64,000 bases of DNA from Bacteroidota bacterium (GTDB lineage Bacteria; Bacteroidota; Bacteroidia; Chitinophagales; Chitinophagaceae): assembly GCA_020161435.1 (NCBI GenBank), contig JAIUNV010000003.1, positions 248,001 through 312,000 of the forward strand. Direction: 5' to 3'. Both the position numbers and the translations under genes were made by a program. The notes under the pieces are model-generated. The model ran no database searches and was not told the DNA's origin. It was given only the letters and a program-made list of their open reading frames with translations. Each line of letters starts with the position of its first letter. The first letter of the stretch is position 1. Below, in pieces: positions 49,929-58,667 of this stretch.

Positions 49929-51145
49929 CAGCGTAGCGATTGCTGTATGCGTAGTGCCCTGCGAGACGGAGCAAAACCTGCAATGATGGCAATGGTAAAA
50001 ATGATCACTCCAACCAACAAGAAATCCGTAGCCCGCATTTCCACCGGATAATAATCGATAATAAAGCTTTGGCCACCCAGTTTTACCCAATGAAACTGCT
50101 GCTGGCCAATGCAAATAAGCACTCCCAACAATCCACCAATGAAGCCGCCAACTCCTGCCAGCAATGCACCCAATTTTAAAAAGATACCCGCCACCGATGT
50201 GCCAGTTGCTCCCATGGCTTGTAGCACAGCTATGTCTTTTTCTTTTTCCAGCACCATCATGGTAAGGCTGCTGATAATGTTGAAAGCAGCTATCAGCAAA
50301 ATGAGAAATGCCACGGCCATAATGATAAGTTTCTCAATTTTCATGGCGGCAAACAAAGCCTGATTTTGCTGGTACCTTGTTTGCACAGTAAATGATTTCC
50401 CTAAGTGTTCTTGCAGTTGATCAGTAAGGTGTTCAACATCGGTACCGGGTGTAGCGGCTATTTCAAGTGCCGTTACTTCGTTGGGTGGCAAGTCGAGCAT
50501 ATATCGCATAAATGCAGCATTCGTGAAGGCGTACTGATTATCGAATTCTTGCTGAATAGAAAATGTACCTGCTGTAAATGCATTGGCAGTATGTAAAGCA
50601 GTAAGCGGGTCCGCATCCAGCGTTGCTCGCCGGTTGGGCAGGTATATAGTTACAGGGGCAATATTCTGACCGGCTATTACCTGCAGCCCGTTTTCTACCC
50701 CACTGCCCATTACCAAAGCAGGTGTTTCTTCATTGCCCAGCGCAAACTGCCCACGAAGCAAATGCCTTGGTACACCGCTTACATTGGCATAGCCAGGCTC
50801 CACGCCTTTCAGCCATACAATAGATTTGTCTTCGCCCTGCATCAGCATGGCCCGTTCTTGTATCACAGGTTCTACAGCAGCCACACCTTTGGTACCGGTT
50901 ATTTGCTGCAGCATAGCCGGCGAAGTAGTCAGCCATTTGCCGTTGGTGGCAGTAATTTTTATATCGGTATAAAAATCGGCGTACAGGTTTTGTACAAGTT
51001 GCTCAAACCCGTTGAACACACTCAGCACTACTACCAGTGCGGCCGTAACCACTGCCACCGCCACCATGCTGATATAGCTTATCAGGTTGATGGCATTGGT
51101 CGTTTTTTTGCTTTTAAAATACCGCCAGGCAAAAAGTGTAGTCAA
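49928..51145 (-). CDS. LolC/LolE-type FtsX-family permease
   Basis: A 405-residue inner-membrane protein with the MacB/FtsX layout: one helix at residues ~20-45, a large periplasmic domain (~45-275) and three C-terminal helices. The C-terminal segment EKEKDIAVLQAMGATGTSVAGIF is the coupling-helix signature. The N-terminal WRYFKSKKTTNAINLISYIS is typical of LolC/E, which extract lipoproteins for transport to the outer membrane. The start is a TTG at 51145, forced by an in-frame TAG two codons upstream and no nearby ATG. No ATPase (lolD) is adjacent. It starts 25 bp after rbfA. Confidence 0.88.
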   Translation of the reverse strand: MTTLFAWRYFKSKKTTNAINLISYISMVAVAVVTAALVVVLSVFNGFEQLVQNLYADFYTDIKITATNGKWLTTSPAMLQQITGTKGVAAVEPVIQERAMLMQGEDKSIVWLKGVEPGYANVSGVPRHLLRGQFALGNEETPALVMGSGVENGLQVIAGQNIAPVTIYLPNRRATLDADPLTALHTANAFTAGTFSIQQEFDNQYAFTNAAFMRYMLDLPPNEVTALEIAATPGTDVEHLTDQLQEHLGKSFTVQTRYQQNQALFAAMKIEKLIIMAVAFLILLIAAFNIISSLTMMVLEKEKDIAVLQAMGATGTSVAGIFLKLGALLAGVGGFIGGLLGVLICIGQQQFHWVKLGGQSFIIDYYPVEMRATDFLLVGVIIFTIAIIAGFAPSRRALRIQQSLR

Positions 51146-51170
51146 TGGCTACCAGATTGTGCTGATGTAA

Positions 51171-51563
51171 TTAAGATGCAGAAGAATCATCGGTGCCGGC
51201 CGGAGGTGTTGGCGGTTGTTGAATTTCGCCAAACAGTTTTTCCATTTTAAATACGTAGTCCAGCGTGTCGTCGATAAAATACTGGAGCTCGGGCATGCGG
51301 CGCAATTGTTTGCCCACTCTTCCGGCCAGTTCCCGCTTTATTTCCCAGTTACGGTCTTTTATTTTTTGCAACATGGAGGCCTGGTCTTCTATCTGAAAAA
51401 AGCTGAGGTAAATCCGTGCTTCCAGCAGGTCGGGCGTCACTTTTACAGCGGCAATTGATATCATGCCGTTGTGAATGACGTTCAATCCCAGTCTTCTGAA
51501 TATATCGCTGAGTTCCTCATTGAGTAATGCGGCTACCTGCTTCTGACGTTTAGTTTCTTCCAT
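51171..51563 (-). CDS. rbfA: Ribosome-binding factor A
   Basis: A 130-residue KH-type protein that binds the 30S subunit during maturation and cold adaptation. The N-terminal KRQKQVAALLNEELSDIFRR, the middle VKVTPDLLEARIYLSFF and ELAGRVGKQLRRMPELQYFIDDTLDYVFKMEKL match the family. A Pro/Ser-rich tail follows. First gene of the rbfA-permease-DUF1905 unit. Divergent from an ABC exporter across a palindromic region. Confidence 0.93.
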   Translation of the reverse strand: MEETKRQKQVAALLNEELSDIFRRLGLNVIHNGMISIAAVKVTPDLLEARIYLSFFQIEDQASMLQKIKDRNWEIKRELAGRVGKQLRRMPELQYFIDDTLDYVFKMEKLFGEIQQPPTPPAGTDDSSAS

Positions 51564-51614
51564 ATCCTTTGCTCAATTATAACAAGAGTGAAGGCAGTGC
51601 TACAAGTACTGCCG

Positions 51615-51638
51615 CTGTAAAAGTAGTTACTTTTACAG
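51615..51638. promoter_or_regulatory. Palindrome in the divergent rbfA / ABC exporter region
   Basis: CTGTAAAAGTA-GT-TACTTTTACAG: perfect 11-bp arms separated by two bases. It lies 51 bp before rbfA and 22 bp before the exporter gene. Each arm contains TACTTTTA, one base off TAnnTTTG, so both strands may use it as a -7 element, or it may be an operator. Confidence 0.5.
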
Positions 51639-51659
51639 CCTTTACTTTTATTCGTTTAC

Positions 51660-53483
51660 ATGAACAAATATGCAAGGGTCTTTTCGCTGCTAAAGCCGCA
51701 CCGCAGTAAAATGCTGGCTTACGTGGTTTTTATATTGCTGAGCACCGTTTTTTCCATTGCGTCTATTGGCATGCTCATGCCGTTTTTGCAACTCATTTTT
51801 GAAGGCAAATCTGCCACATTGGAAACAGCAGCCGCTGGTAGCAAACTGGATGTTTCGCAGCTGGTGAGCAACTGGATGAATGAATATGCCGCCACACACA
51901 GCCATTTCGATTTGCTGCTGCTCATTTGCATCCTCATGCTCAGTGCCATCTTACTGAAAAATGTTTTTCTATACCTCGCCATCTATATCCTCAATCCGCT
52001 TAAAAACCTGGTGGTATCTACGCTTCGGGCACAGCTGTACGAAAAAATTCTGGAGCTGCCCATTGGGTATTTTACCGAACAGCGCAAGGGCGATCTGATG
52101 AGCCGCATGTCGAACGATGTGGGCGAAGTAGAAAACAGCGTAGTTGGTACACTGGAAGGTTGGTTTCGTGACCCCATCATGATTATTGCCCACCTGGCAG
52201 TACTGCTGATACTCAGCCCGCAGCTCACATTATTCTTGTTTATCATGCTGCCCACAGTTGGTTTTGTTATTGGCCGCATTAGCCGCAGTTTAAAAAAACA
52301 AAGCCAGGCAGCAGCCATCAAGCAGGGCGAATCGGTAGCCATACTCGACGAAACATTAACCGGTCTTAGGGTGATAAAAGCATTTACTGCCGAAAACCTG
52401 CTGCGGATGCGCTTTTTTCAGGTAAATGATGATTTGCTGCACACCAAAAACAAGATGGGTTTTCGGCGAGACCTGGCATCGCCGGTAAGTGAAACGCTGG
52501 GCATTTTTGTGTTTTGCTGCATTTTGCTGTACGGTGGTATGCTGGTACTCAGCGATACCAACCACACCGGCCTCACTGGTGGCGAGTTCATTACCTACCT
52601 CGGTTTATTTTATGGCTTGATTAATCCTGCCAAGGCACTCAGCACTTCTTTTTACAATATGCAAAAAGGCTCGGCAGCGATACAGCGTATAGAAGAAGTA
52701 TTGAAAGCACCGCTGGTGATTAACGACGCACCCGATGCCAAGCCATTACTACAATTCGAAAACGCCATCGAATTCAGAAACGTATCGTTCTGCTATGAAG
52801 ACGTGACCATTTTGCAAGACATTAACCTGCGCATTACCAAAGGCAGCACGGTAGCACTGGTGGGCAGTAGCGGTGCTGGTAAAAGTACCCTGGCCGATTT
52901 GGTACCCCGCTTTCATGATGTAACAAGTGGCGAACTGCTGATTGACGGCAAAAACATCCGGGAATATCAACTGGAAACAGTTCGCCGGCAAATGGGCATT
53001 GTTACGCAGGAACCTATTTTATTTAATGATACCATTGCCGCCAACATCAGCCTTGGCGACCCCAACGCCAGCACCGAAGCCATAGAAGCAGCAGCCACAG
53101 TGGCCAATGCCCACCGCTTTATTTCGGCAAAAGAAGATGGCTACAACAGCAACATCGGCGACCGCGGCAGCAAGCTCAGCGGCGGCGAACGCCAGCGGCT
53201 TACCATTGCCCGGGCCGTGCTTAAAAATCCTCCCATTCTCATTTTGGATGAAGCCACATCCTCGCTGGATACGGAAAGTGAAAAACTGGTGCAGGATGCT
53301 ATCAACCATTTAATGAAAGACCGCACTACCATTGTCATTGCGCATCGCCTCAGTACCATTCGGCATGCCGATGAAATAGTAGTGTTGCAAAAAGGCCGCA
53401 TTGTAGAGCGGGGCACTCACGACAGCCTGATGGCTCACAATGGTTACTACCGCAAGTTGGTAGATATGCAGGAAGTGAAGTAA
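51660..53483 (+). CDS. MsbA-type ABC exporter (fused membrane and ATPase domains)
   Basis: A 607-residue half-transporter: six helices in residues ~1-330, then an ATPase domain. Walker A GSSGAGKST lies near 401-409, the Q-loop in GIVTQEPILFNDTI, the signature LSGGERQR near 505, Walker B PILILDEATSSLD near 525 and the switch His in IAHRLSTIRHAD. It works as a homodimer flipping lipids (lipid A-core or other lipid-linked molecules) or exporting hydrophobic compounds. The exact substrate is unknown. Single-gene unit divergent from rbfA. Confidence 0.92.
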   Translation: MNKYARVFSLLKPHRSKMLAYVVFILLSTVFSIASIGMLMPFLQLIFEGKSATLETAAAGSKLDVSQLVSNWMNEYAATHSHFDLLLLICILMLSAILLKNVFLYLAIYILNPLKNLVVSTLRAQLYEKILELPIGYFTEQRKGDLMSRMSNDVGEVENSVVGTLEGWFRDPIMIIAHLAVLLILSPQLTLFLFIMLPTVGFVIGRISRSLKKQSQAAAIKQGESVAILDETLTGLRVIKAFTAENLLRMRFFQVNDDLLHTKNKMGFRRDLASPVSETLGIFVFCCILLYGGMLVLSDTNHTGLTGGEFITYLGLFYGLINPAKALSTSFYNMQKGSAAIQRIEEVLKAPLVINDAPDAKPLLQFENAIEFRNVSFCYEDVTILQDINLRITKGSTVALVGSSGAGKSTLADLVPRFHDVTSGELLIDGKNIREYQLETVRRQMGIVTQEPILFNDTIAANISLGDPNASTEAIEAAATVANAHRFISAKEDGYNSNIGDRGSKLSGGERQRLTIARAVLKNPPILILDEATSSLDTESEKLVQDAINHLMKDRTTIVIAHRLSTIRHADEIVVLQKGRIVERGTHDSLMAHNGYYRKLVDMQEVK

Positions 53484-53626
53484 GTTGATAGTCTGGAGTC
53501 CGGAGACTGGAAGTCAGAAACATTAAAAGTAAGGGCTTCAAGTCTTCTGAGGACTTTCTTGTTTTCACTTTTAGTCAGTAGCATTCTTATAGTGCTGTTT
53601 CCTCCTCCGGGGGCAAGGGGGCTAAC
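53484..53626. repeat. Spacer of iterated words and a C/G-run element
   Basis: The start (GATAGTCTGGAGTCCGGAGACTGGAAGT-like words) is iterative, and CCTCCTCCGGGGGCAAGGGGG (about 53600-53620) is a run-type element like those at about 3634-3655 and 24350-24375. No gene. Confidence 0.5.
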
Positions 53627-53664
53627 AAAAAAATCGACCCGCATTACTGCAGGTCGGTTTTTTT
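53627..53664. terminator. Terminator between the ABC exporter and the DksA-like gene
   Basis: AAAATCGACC / GGTCGGTTTT (one G-T pair) with an inner GCA / TGC pairing and a T run after it on the plus strand and A run before it; lies between convergent genes. Confidence 0.8.
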
Positions 53665-53685
53665 ATCTCTGATAATCAGAAAATA

Positions 53686-54663
53686 TTAGCGTTTGCCCAG
53701 TTTGGCTTCCATGCTCAAAGTGGCATGGGGCACGGCACGAAGGCGGGCTTTTTCAATAAGCTTTCCGGTAACGCGGCAAATACCGTAGGTTTTGCTTTCA
53801 ATCCGGATCATGGCTTTTTCCAGGTGATCGATGAACTGAATCTGGCGGCTGGCCATCTGGCTCAATTGCTCCCGTTCCATGCTCAGGCTACCGTCTTCCA
53901 TGGTCATGTAGCGGTTGTCATCGTTGTCGCCGCCCATTTCGTCCTTACGGGTAATGAGGCCTTGCAGGTAATTGAGCTCTTTGCGGGCTGCTTCCAGCTT
54001 ACGCAAAATGAGTTCTTTAAATTCTGCTAATTCAGAGTCGCTGTAACGCATAGTGGGTGTTGAAATAACGGACTCTTCCTTGGGTGTATCCAGAACGGAT
54101 ACGGTAAAGTCGGGGTCGTAGGCCACTTTACCTTTTGCGGTAATGGGTGGCATTTTTACAATCTTTTTTTCTTCCACCACCGGCCGCTTTTTTTGCGGGG
54201 GATGGGGGGTATTCGAACGGGCGGGCACCTCATCCCGCTTAGGGAGCGGCTCTGGTTTTCTTGCAGCTGGTTTTTTTACTGCTTTTTTAGCTACAGGCTT
54301 CGCTGGTGTGGCAGCTTTTGCAGGAGCAGGTGCTGCTTTTGCAGGTACAGCCTTTGCAGGGGCAGCCTTTGCAGGGGCAGCGGCTTTAGCAGGCACGGCC
54401 TTGGCCGGTGCTGCGGCTTTGGCAGGAGCTGGCTTGGCGGCAGGTGCGGGTTTGGCTGCTTTAGGGGCAGCTTTTGCTGGGGCGGCAGCTTTTGCCGGAG
54501 CAGGTTTTACTGCCGGGGCCGGGGCTGCTTTTTTTGCAGCGGGCTTGGCGGCAGGTGCAACTGCTTTTTTTGCGGGGGCAGCCTTTGCTGGGGCAGCTTT
54601 TTTTGCCGGAGCAGCTTTTTTGGCCGGGGCCGCTGCTTTGGTTGCTTTGTTGTTGGTAGCCAT
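53686..54663 (-). CDS. TraR/DksA-like protein with Ala/Lys/Pro-rich N-terminal tail
   Basis: A 325-residue protein in two parts. Residues 1-~160 are low-complexity AAPAKKAAPAKAAPAKKA-type sequence, very basic, like histone H1 or nucleoid-binding tails. The C-terminal ~125 residues are DksA/TraR-like: a coiled coil (LAEFKELILRKLEAARKELN) and the finger region YGICRVTGKLIEKARLRAVP. Only Cys296 remains of the four zinc cysteines. It may bind RNA polymerase or DNA; the tail suggests nucleic-acid contact. It starts 2 bases after ileS, so the two are co-transcribed. Confidence 0.85.
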   Translation of the reverse strand: MATNNKATKAAAPAKKAAPAKKAAPAKAAPAKKAVAPAAKPAAKKAAPAPAVKPAPAKAAAPAKAAPKAAKPAPAAKPAPAKAAAPAKAVPAKAAAPAKAAPAKAVPAKAAPAPAKAATPAKPVAKKAVKKPAARKPEPLPKRDEVPARSNTPHPPQKKRPVVEEKKIVKMPPITAKGKVAYDPDFTVSVLDTPKEESVISTPTMRYSDSELAEFKELILRKLEAARKELNYLQGLITRKDEMGGDNDDNRYMTMEDGSLSMEREQLSQMASRQIQFIDHLEKAMIRIESKTYGICRVTGKLIEKARLRAVPHATLSMEAKLGKR

Positions 54664-54665
54664 CG

Positions 54666-57600
54666 TTATAACTCCTTTTTTGAAACTTTCAGGGTCAATT
54701 GAAAATCATTCACTTCCACTAAAACGCCGTCGGTTAGTGCGGGCACATAACTCAGCGAATCTGCCAAAATTTCGGCGCAAATATAGGATTTGAACTTATC
54801 GAAAGAATCCACAATATTTTCAGGTCCAGCGTATTGCACGTCAATCCGGTCGGTCAGTTCAAAGTTGCTCTCCTTGCGAATGTTCTGAATCCGGTTCACC
54901 AACTCCCTCGCATCTCCCTCTTGTTTCAGTTCATCGGTCAGGGTAATATCCAGTGCCACGGTGAGGCTACCCTTGCTGGCCACGCTCCAACCTGGAATGT
55001 CATCGGCACTAATATCCACCTCATTTACCAATATGGAAATGGCCTGCCCGTTGATGTCTAATTCAACAGCACCCGTTCTTTCCAAATCGGCAATTTGCTG
55101 CTGGCTAAATGCGGTGAGTGCAGCGCCAACGGCCTTCATATTGGGCCCCAGTTTTTTACCCAGCAGGGCAAAATTGGGCTTGATTTTTTTGTTGATGAAG
55201 CCTTCTGTTTCGGTGAGGTAATCTACTTCTTTCACATTTACCTCAGCTTTCAGCAGGTCTTCCACTTTTTCCAGCTGCGCCTTCATATCTGGGTTCAGCA
55301 CAGGTATCAGCACTTTTTGCAGCGGCTGACGCACTTTCAGGTTCACCTTTTTGCGAATGCTCAGTACCAGGCTGGTGGCATCCTGTGCCAGTTGCATGCG
55401 TTCTTCCAACGCTGCATCAATGGCCGATTCGGTGGCTTTGGGGAAAGCCGCATGGTGAATGCTTTCGGCAGTAAAACGCCCCGTCACCGCATTGAGCTGA
55501 CGGAAAACTGCATCGCTGAAGAATGGCGAGATGGGAGCCATCAGGCGAACCAGCGTTTCCAAACATTCGTACAAAGTTTGGTAAGCGCTGATTTTGTCGG
55601 TGCTGTAATCGCCTTTCCAGAAACGGCGGCGGCAGAGGCGTACGTACCAGTTACTCAGGTGTTCATCCAAAAACTGCTCCATCAAACGGCCGGCCTGGGT
55701 AGGCTCGTAGTCGTCCATGGCTTCGTTTACTTTTTTCACCAGCGTATTGAGGCTGCTCAAAATCCAACGGTCAATTTCGGGACGATCTGCCACGGGTATG
55801 TAAGCTTCTTTAAAAGCAAAACCATCCACATTGGCATAGAGCACAAAAAACTGGTAGGTATTGTACAAGGTGCCAAAAAACTTACGCTGCACTTCCTGAA
55901 TACCGGCCAGGTCAAACTTCAGGTTGTCCCATGGGCTGGCATTGGTTACGAGGTACCAGCGGGTAGCATCGGCGCCGTAGGTTTCAATGGTTTTGAACGG
56001 ATCCACCACGTTGCCGAGGCGCTTGCTCATTTTGTTGCCGTTCTTGTCGAGCACCAAACCATTGGAAACGACAGTTTTGTATGCACGACCATCTACCTGA
56101 TTGGTGAGCAAGCCGGCGGCTTTCAGTTCGGCCTCAATGTCTTCTTTTACCAAACTTCCAATGGCATGAAGGGTGTAAAACCAGCCACGGGTTTGATCTA
56201 CGCCTTCGGCAATAAAGCTGGCGGGATAGTTTTTGGCGAAGATTTCTTTGTTTTCAAACGGGAAATGCCATTGGGCATAAGGCATGGCGCCACTATCGAA
56301 CCATACGTCGATGAGGTCGGCCACCCGCTTCATGGGTTTGCCCGAGGGGCTTTTCAAAATGATATCGTCTACCTGCGGCTTGTGCAAATCTGTAATGTCC
56401 TGAATGGGACTATCAGGATGCAGGTTGGCTTTAAGATCGGCCACACTGCCAATGCACAGCTCTTCGCTGCCATCTTCGGTACGCCAAATGGGCAGCGGTG
56501 TACCCCAGTAGCGGCTGCGGCTCAGGTTCCAGTCCACCATGTTTTCCAGCCAGTTGCCAAAGCGGCCGGTACCGGTACTTTCGGGCTTCCAGCGGATGGT
56601 TTTGTTCAGCTCCACCATGCGGTCTTTCAGCGCTGTGGTGCGGATGAACCACGCATCCAGCGGATAGTACAAAATGGGCTTATCTGTACGCCAGCAATGG
56701 GGGTAGTTGTGTTCGTATTTCTCTACTTTGAAGGCCCGGTTTTCGAGCTTCAGTTTTACGGAGATGTCTACGTTTACATCTACATAATCTTTTTCGTCTT
56801 TGTAGTTTTTTACATAGCGGCCGCTAAACTCACCGAGGCCATCTACAAACTTGCCTTCGCGGTCTACCATGGTGAGGATGCCGATGTTGTGTTTTTTGCC
56901 CACCTTGTAGTCATCGGCACCAAAAGCAGGTGCAGTGTGCACAATACCGGTACCGTCTTCGGTGGTTACAAAGTCGCCCACCAACACTTTAAACGGATCG
57001 GCATCGGGGGTAATCTTCTTGATTTCTTCGAGGCTGTTGGCTTCGTAGGGTAAGAGCTGCTCGTAGTGGCAACCTTCGAGCTGGCTGCCTTTGAAGCTGC
57101 TTACCACGGCCCAGGGGGCACCTTCTTTTACCTGCTCGCCGGCAGCAATTTTGGCTTCGTAAGCTGCAAAATCGCCGTTTTCATTTTCTGCCTTCAGGTA
57201 TTTGGAGACCAAAGCTTTGGCCAACACCACATTTACCGGCAGGTGGGTGTATGGGTTGAAGGTTTTTACCAGTACATAGTCAATATTGGGGCCTACAGTC
57301 AAACCGAGATTACTGGGCAATGTCCATGGCGTGGTCGTCCAGGCCATAAAAAACACTTCGGCACCATGAACGGCATCGTGTAAAAAGTGGCTCTTGTCAT
57401 TTTGCACCGCCCGGAACATCACCGTGGCGCTGGTATCTTTTACATCTTTATACGTACCCGGCTGGTTGAGCTCATGGCTGCTGAGGCCGGTGCCGGCAGC
57501 AGGACTGTATGGCTGAATGCTCACACTTTGGTAGAGCAAACCGCGGTCGTACATTTTTTTGAGCAGCCACCACAGGCTTTCGATGTATTCATTTTTAAAA

Positions 57601-58055
57601 GTGATGTAGGGATCGTTGAGGTCTACCCAATAACCCATTTTGCGGGTAATGTCGTCCCACTTGTCTTTGAAGCGGAGCACCGCCTCGCGGCATTTCTGGT
57701 TGTATTCGGCTACGGTAATTTTTTTACCGATGTCTTCTTTGGTAATGCCCAGTTCTTTTTCTACCCCCAGCTCTACGGGCAGGCCATGGGTATCCCAGCC
57801 GCCCTTGCGGTGTACCTGGTAGCCCTGCATGGTTTTGTAGCGGCACACCAAATCTTTAATGGTGCGGCTGATAACGTGGTGAATGCCGGGCATGCCGTTG
57901 GCACTGGGTGGGCCTTCGTAAAACACAAATGGTTCGGCGCCTTCGCGGAGCTGCACACTTTTTTCAAAGGCTTGTTCGGCAGCCCATTTGGCTAAAATTT
58001 CCTGTTCTATGGCGGGCAGGTTCAACCCTGCAAACTCTTGATAACGTACAGACAT
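54666..58055 (-). CDS. ileS: Isoleucyl-tRNA synthetase
   Basis: An 1129-residue class I synthetase of the long type. The first ATP motif is PPSANGMPGIHHVISRTIKD (HIGH-like), with GGWDTHGLPVE following. The editing domain has the region TTPWTLPSNLGL and GTGIVHTAPAFGADD; the second motif is KMSKRLGNVVDPF. The anticodon-binding domain and a C-terminal region without an obvious zinc site follow, as in the eukaryote-like IleRS of Bacteroidota. Such forms are often linked with reduced mupirocin sensitivity; this is family knowledge, not shown here. Followed directly by the DksA-like gene. Confidence 0.96.
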   Translation of the reverse strand: MSVRYQEFAGLNLPAIEQEILAKWAAEQAFEKSVQLREGAEPFVFYEGPPSANGMPGIHHVISRTIKDLVCRYKTMQGYQVHRKGGWDTHGLPVELGVEKELGITKEDIGKKITVAEYNQKCREAVLRFKDKWDDITRKMGYWVDLNDPYITFKNEYIESLWWLLKKMYDRGLLYQSVSIQPYSPAAGTGLSSHELNQPGTYKDVKDTSATVMFRAVQNDKSHFLHDAVHGAEVFFMAWTTTPWTLPSNLGLTVGPNIDYVLVKTFNPYTHLPVNVVLAKALVSKYLKAENENGDFAAYEAKIAAGEQVKEGAPWAVVSSFKGSQLEGCHYEQLLPYEANSLEEIKKITPDADPFKVLVGDFVTTEDGTGIVHTAPAFGADDYKVGKKHNIGILTMVDREGKFVDGLGEFSGRYVKNYKDEKDYVDVNVDISVKLKLENRAFKVEKYEHNYPHCWRTDKPILYYPLDAWFIRTTALKDRMVELNKTIRWKPESTGTGRFGNWLENMVDWNLSRSRYWGTPLPIWRTEDGSEELCIGSVADLKANLHPDSPIQDITDLHKPQVDDIILKSPSGKPMKRVADLIDVWFDSGAMPYAQWHFPFENKEIFAKNYPASFIAEGVDQTRGWFYTLHAIGSLVKEDIEAELKAAGLLTNQVDGRAYKTVVSNGLVLDKNGNKMSKRLGNVVDPFKTIETYGADATRWYLVTNASPWDNLKFDLAGIQEVQRKFFGTLYNTYQFFVLYANVDGFAFKEAYIPVADRPEIDRWILSSLNTLVKKVNEAMDDYEPTQAGRLMEQFLDEHLSNWYVRLCRRRFWKGDYSTDKISAYQTLYECLETLVRLMAPISPFFSDAVFRQLNAVTGRFTAESIHHAAFPKATESAIDAALEERMQLAQDATSLVLSIRKKVNLKVRQPLQKVLIPVLNPDMKAQLEKVEDLLKAEVNVKEVDYLTETEGFINKKIKPNFALLGKKLGPNMKAVGAALTAFSQQQIADLERTGAVELDINGQAISILVNEVDISADDIPGWSVASKGSLTVALDITLTDELKQEGDARELVNRIQNIRKESNFELTDRIDVQYAGPENIVDSFDKFKSYICAEILADSLSYVPALTDGVLVEVNDFQLTLKVSKKEL

Positions 58056-58079
58056 GGTACAAATTGGCTAAAATGGCTG

Positions 58080-58087
58080 CAAAGGTA
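58080..58087 (-). promoter_or_regulatory. Predicted -7 element for ileS
   Basis: Minus-strand TACCTTTG matches TAnnTTTG exactly, 24 bases before the ileS ATG. The best upstream TTG is too close, so the -33 box is uncertain. Confidence 0.45.
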
Positions 58088-58148
58088 AGGATACCCCACA
58101 AGGGAGCCTTGCTGAAATATGGGGTTTCTGCATGGCAATGCTGATAAA

Positions 58149-58185
58149 AAAAGAAAGGCTGCTCGTATTGAACAGCCTTTCTTTT
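58149..58185 (-). terminator. Terminator after the 68-aa protein gene
   Basis: Perfect 13-bp arms AAAAGAAAGGCTG / CAGCCTTTCTTTT with an 11-base loop, 36 bases after the stop of the small gene on the minus strand and followed by T's. Confidence 0.88.
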
Positions 58186-58221
58186 CAAATGGCTAAGCAA
58201 CGCTGAGGTCTTCAGCTACCA

Positions 58222-58428
58222 TTAGAAACCCTTGGTAGCAACGCCGTCTTTAATGGCTTGCAATGCTTTGGCTTCTCCGAGCAATGCCGTCATTTTATTG
58301 CCTTTACCATCATGGCCCTGCGCCATATAACCACCTTTGGCAGTCTTAGTAATTACGGCATCCTGCATGGGTACGTTTTTTTCTTTTGTCTTCAGGCAGT
58401 AGGCCGTCAGCATTTTTGATTTGTCCAT
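58222..58428 (-). CDS. Small 68-residue protein (DUF5679-like pattern)
   Basis: Start chosen at MDKSKMLTAYCLKTKEKNVP (58428); the frame is open further upstream but that part is not protein-like. The pattern AYCLKTKEKNVPMQDAVITK followed by KGGYMAQGHDGKGNKMTALL resembles DUF5679-type small proteins, but the usual second Cys is a Thr here, so metal binding is doubtful. Rich in Lys; probably cytoplasmic, perhaps nucleic-acid-binding. It has its own terminator. Function unknown. Confidence 0.65.
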   Translation of the reverse strand: MDKSKMLTAYCLKTKEKNVPMQDAVITKTAKGGYMAQGHDGKGNKMTALLGEAKALQAIKDGVATKGF

Positions 58429-58667
58429 AGTGACCGATTTTTTAAGTAGAATAATGACTAAAGGAAACGGTTTTGCCCCAACATTCAAAAGCCAGGCGCT
58501 TAATTGGTTGATAAAATGTGGGATACTGCGCTGTGGCACAACCGGTTAGCCTCCCAACAGTTTGCCAAAATTGCGTCATCGGGGGGGGCAAAATAACCAT
58601 TGAATGGGCGCATATTTTGTGCAATACCCCACTCTGAATTACCTTCCGCCTTTCTTGAACTTGCCAG

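Noticed and set aside
54143-54793. Long open frame antisense to the DksA-like gene, Gly/Ala/Phe-rich
   Set aside because: It is the reverse complement of the repetitive Ala/Lys/Pro coding tail and has no family features or start context.
55095-57053. 652-codon open frame antisense to ileS
   Set aside because: The sense strand encodes an intact isoleucyl-tRNA synthetase; the antisense frame shows no domain and arises from codon bias.
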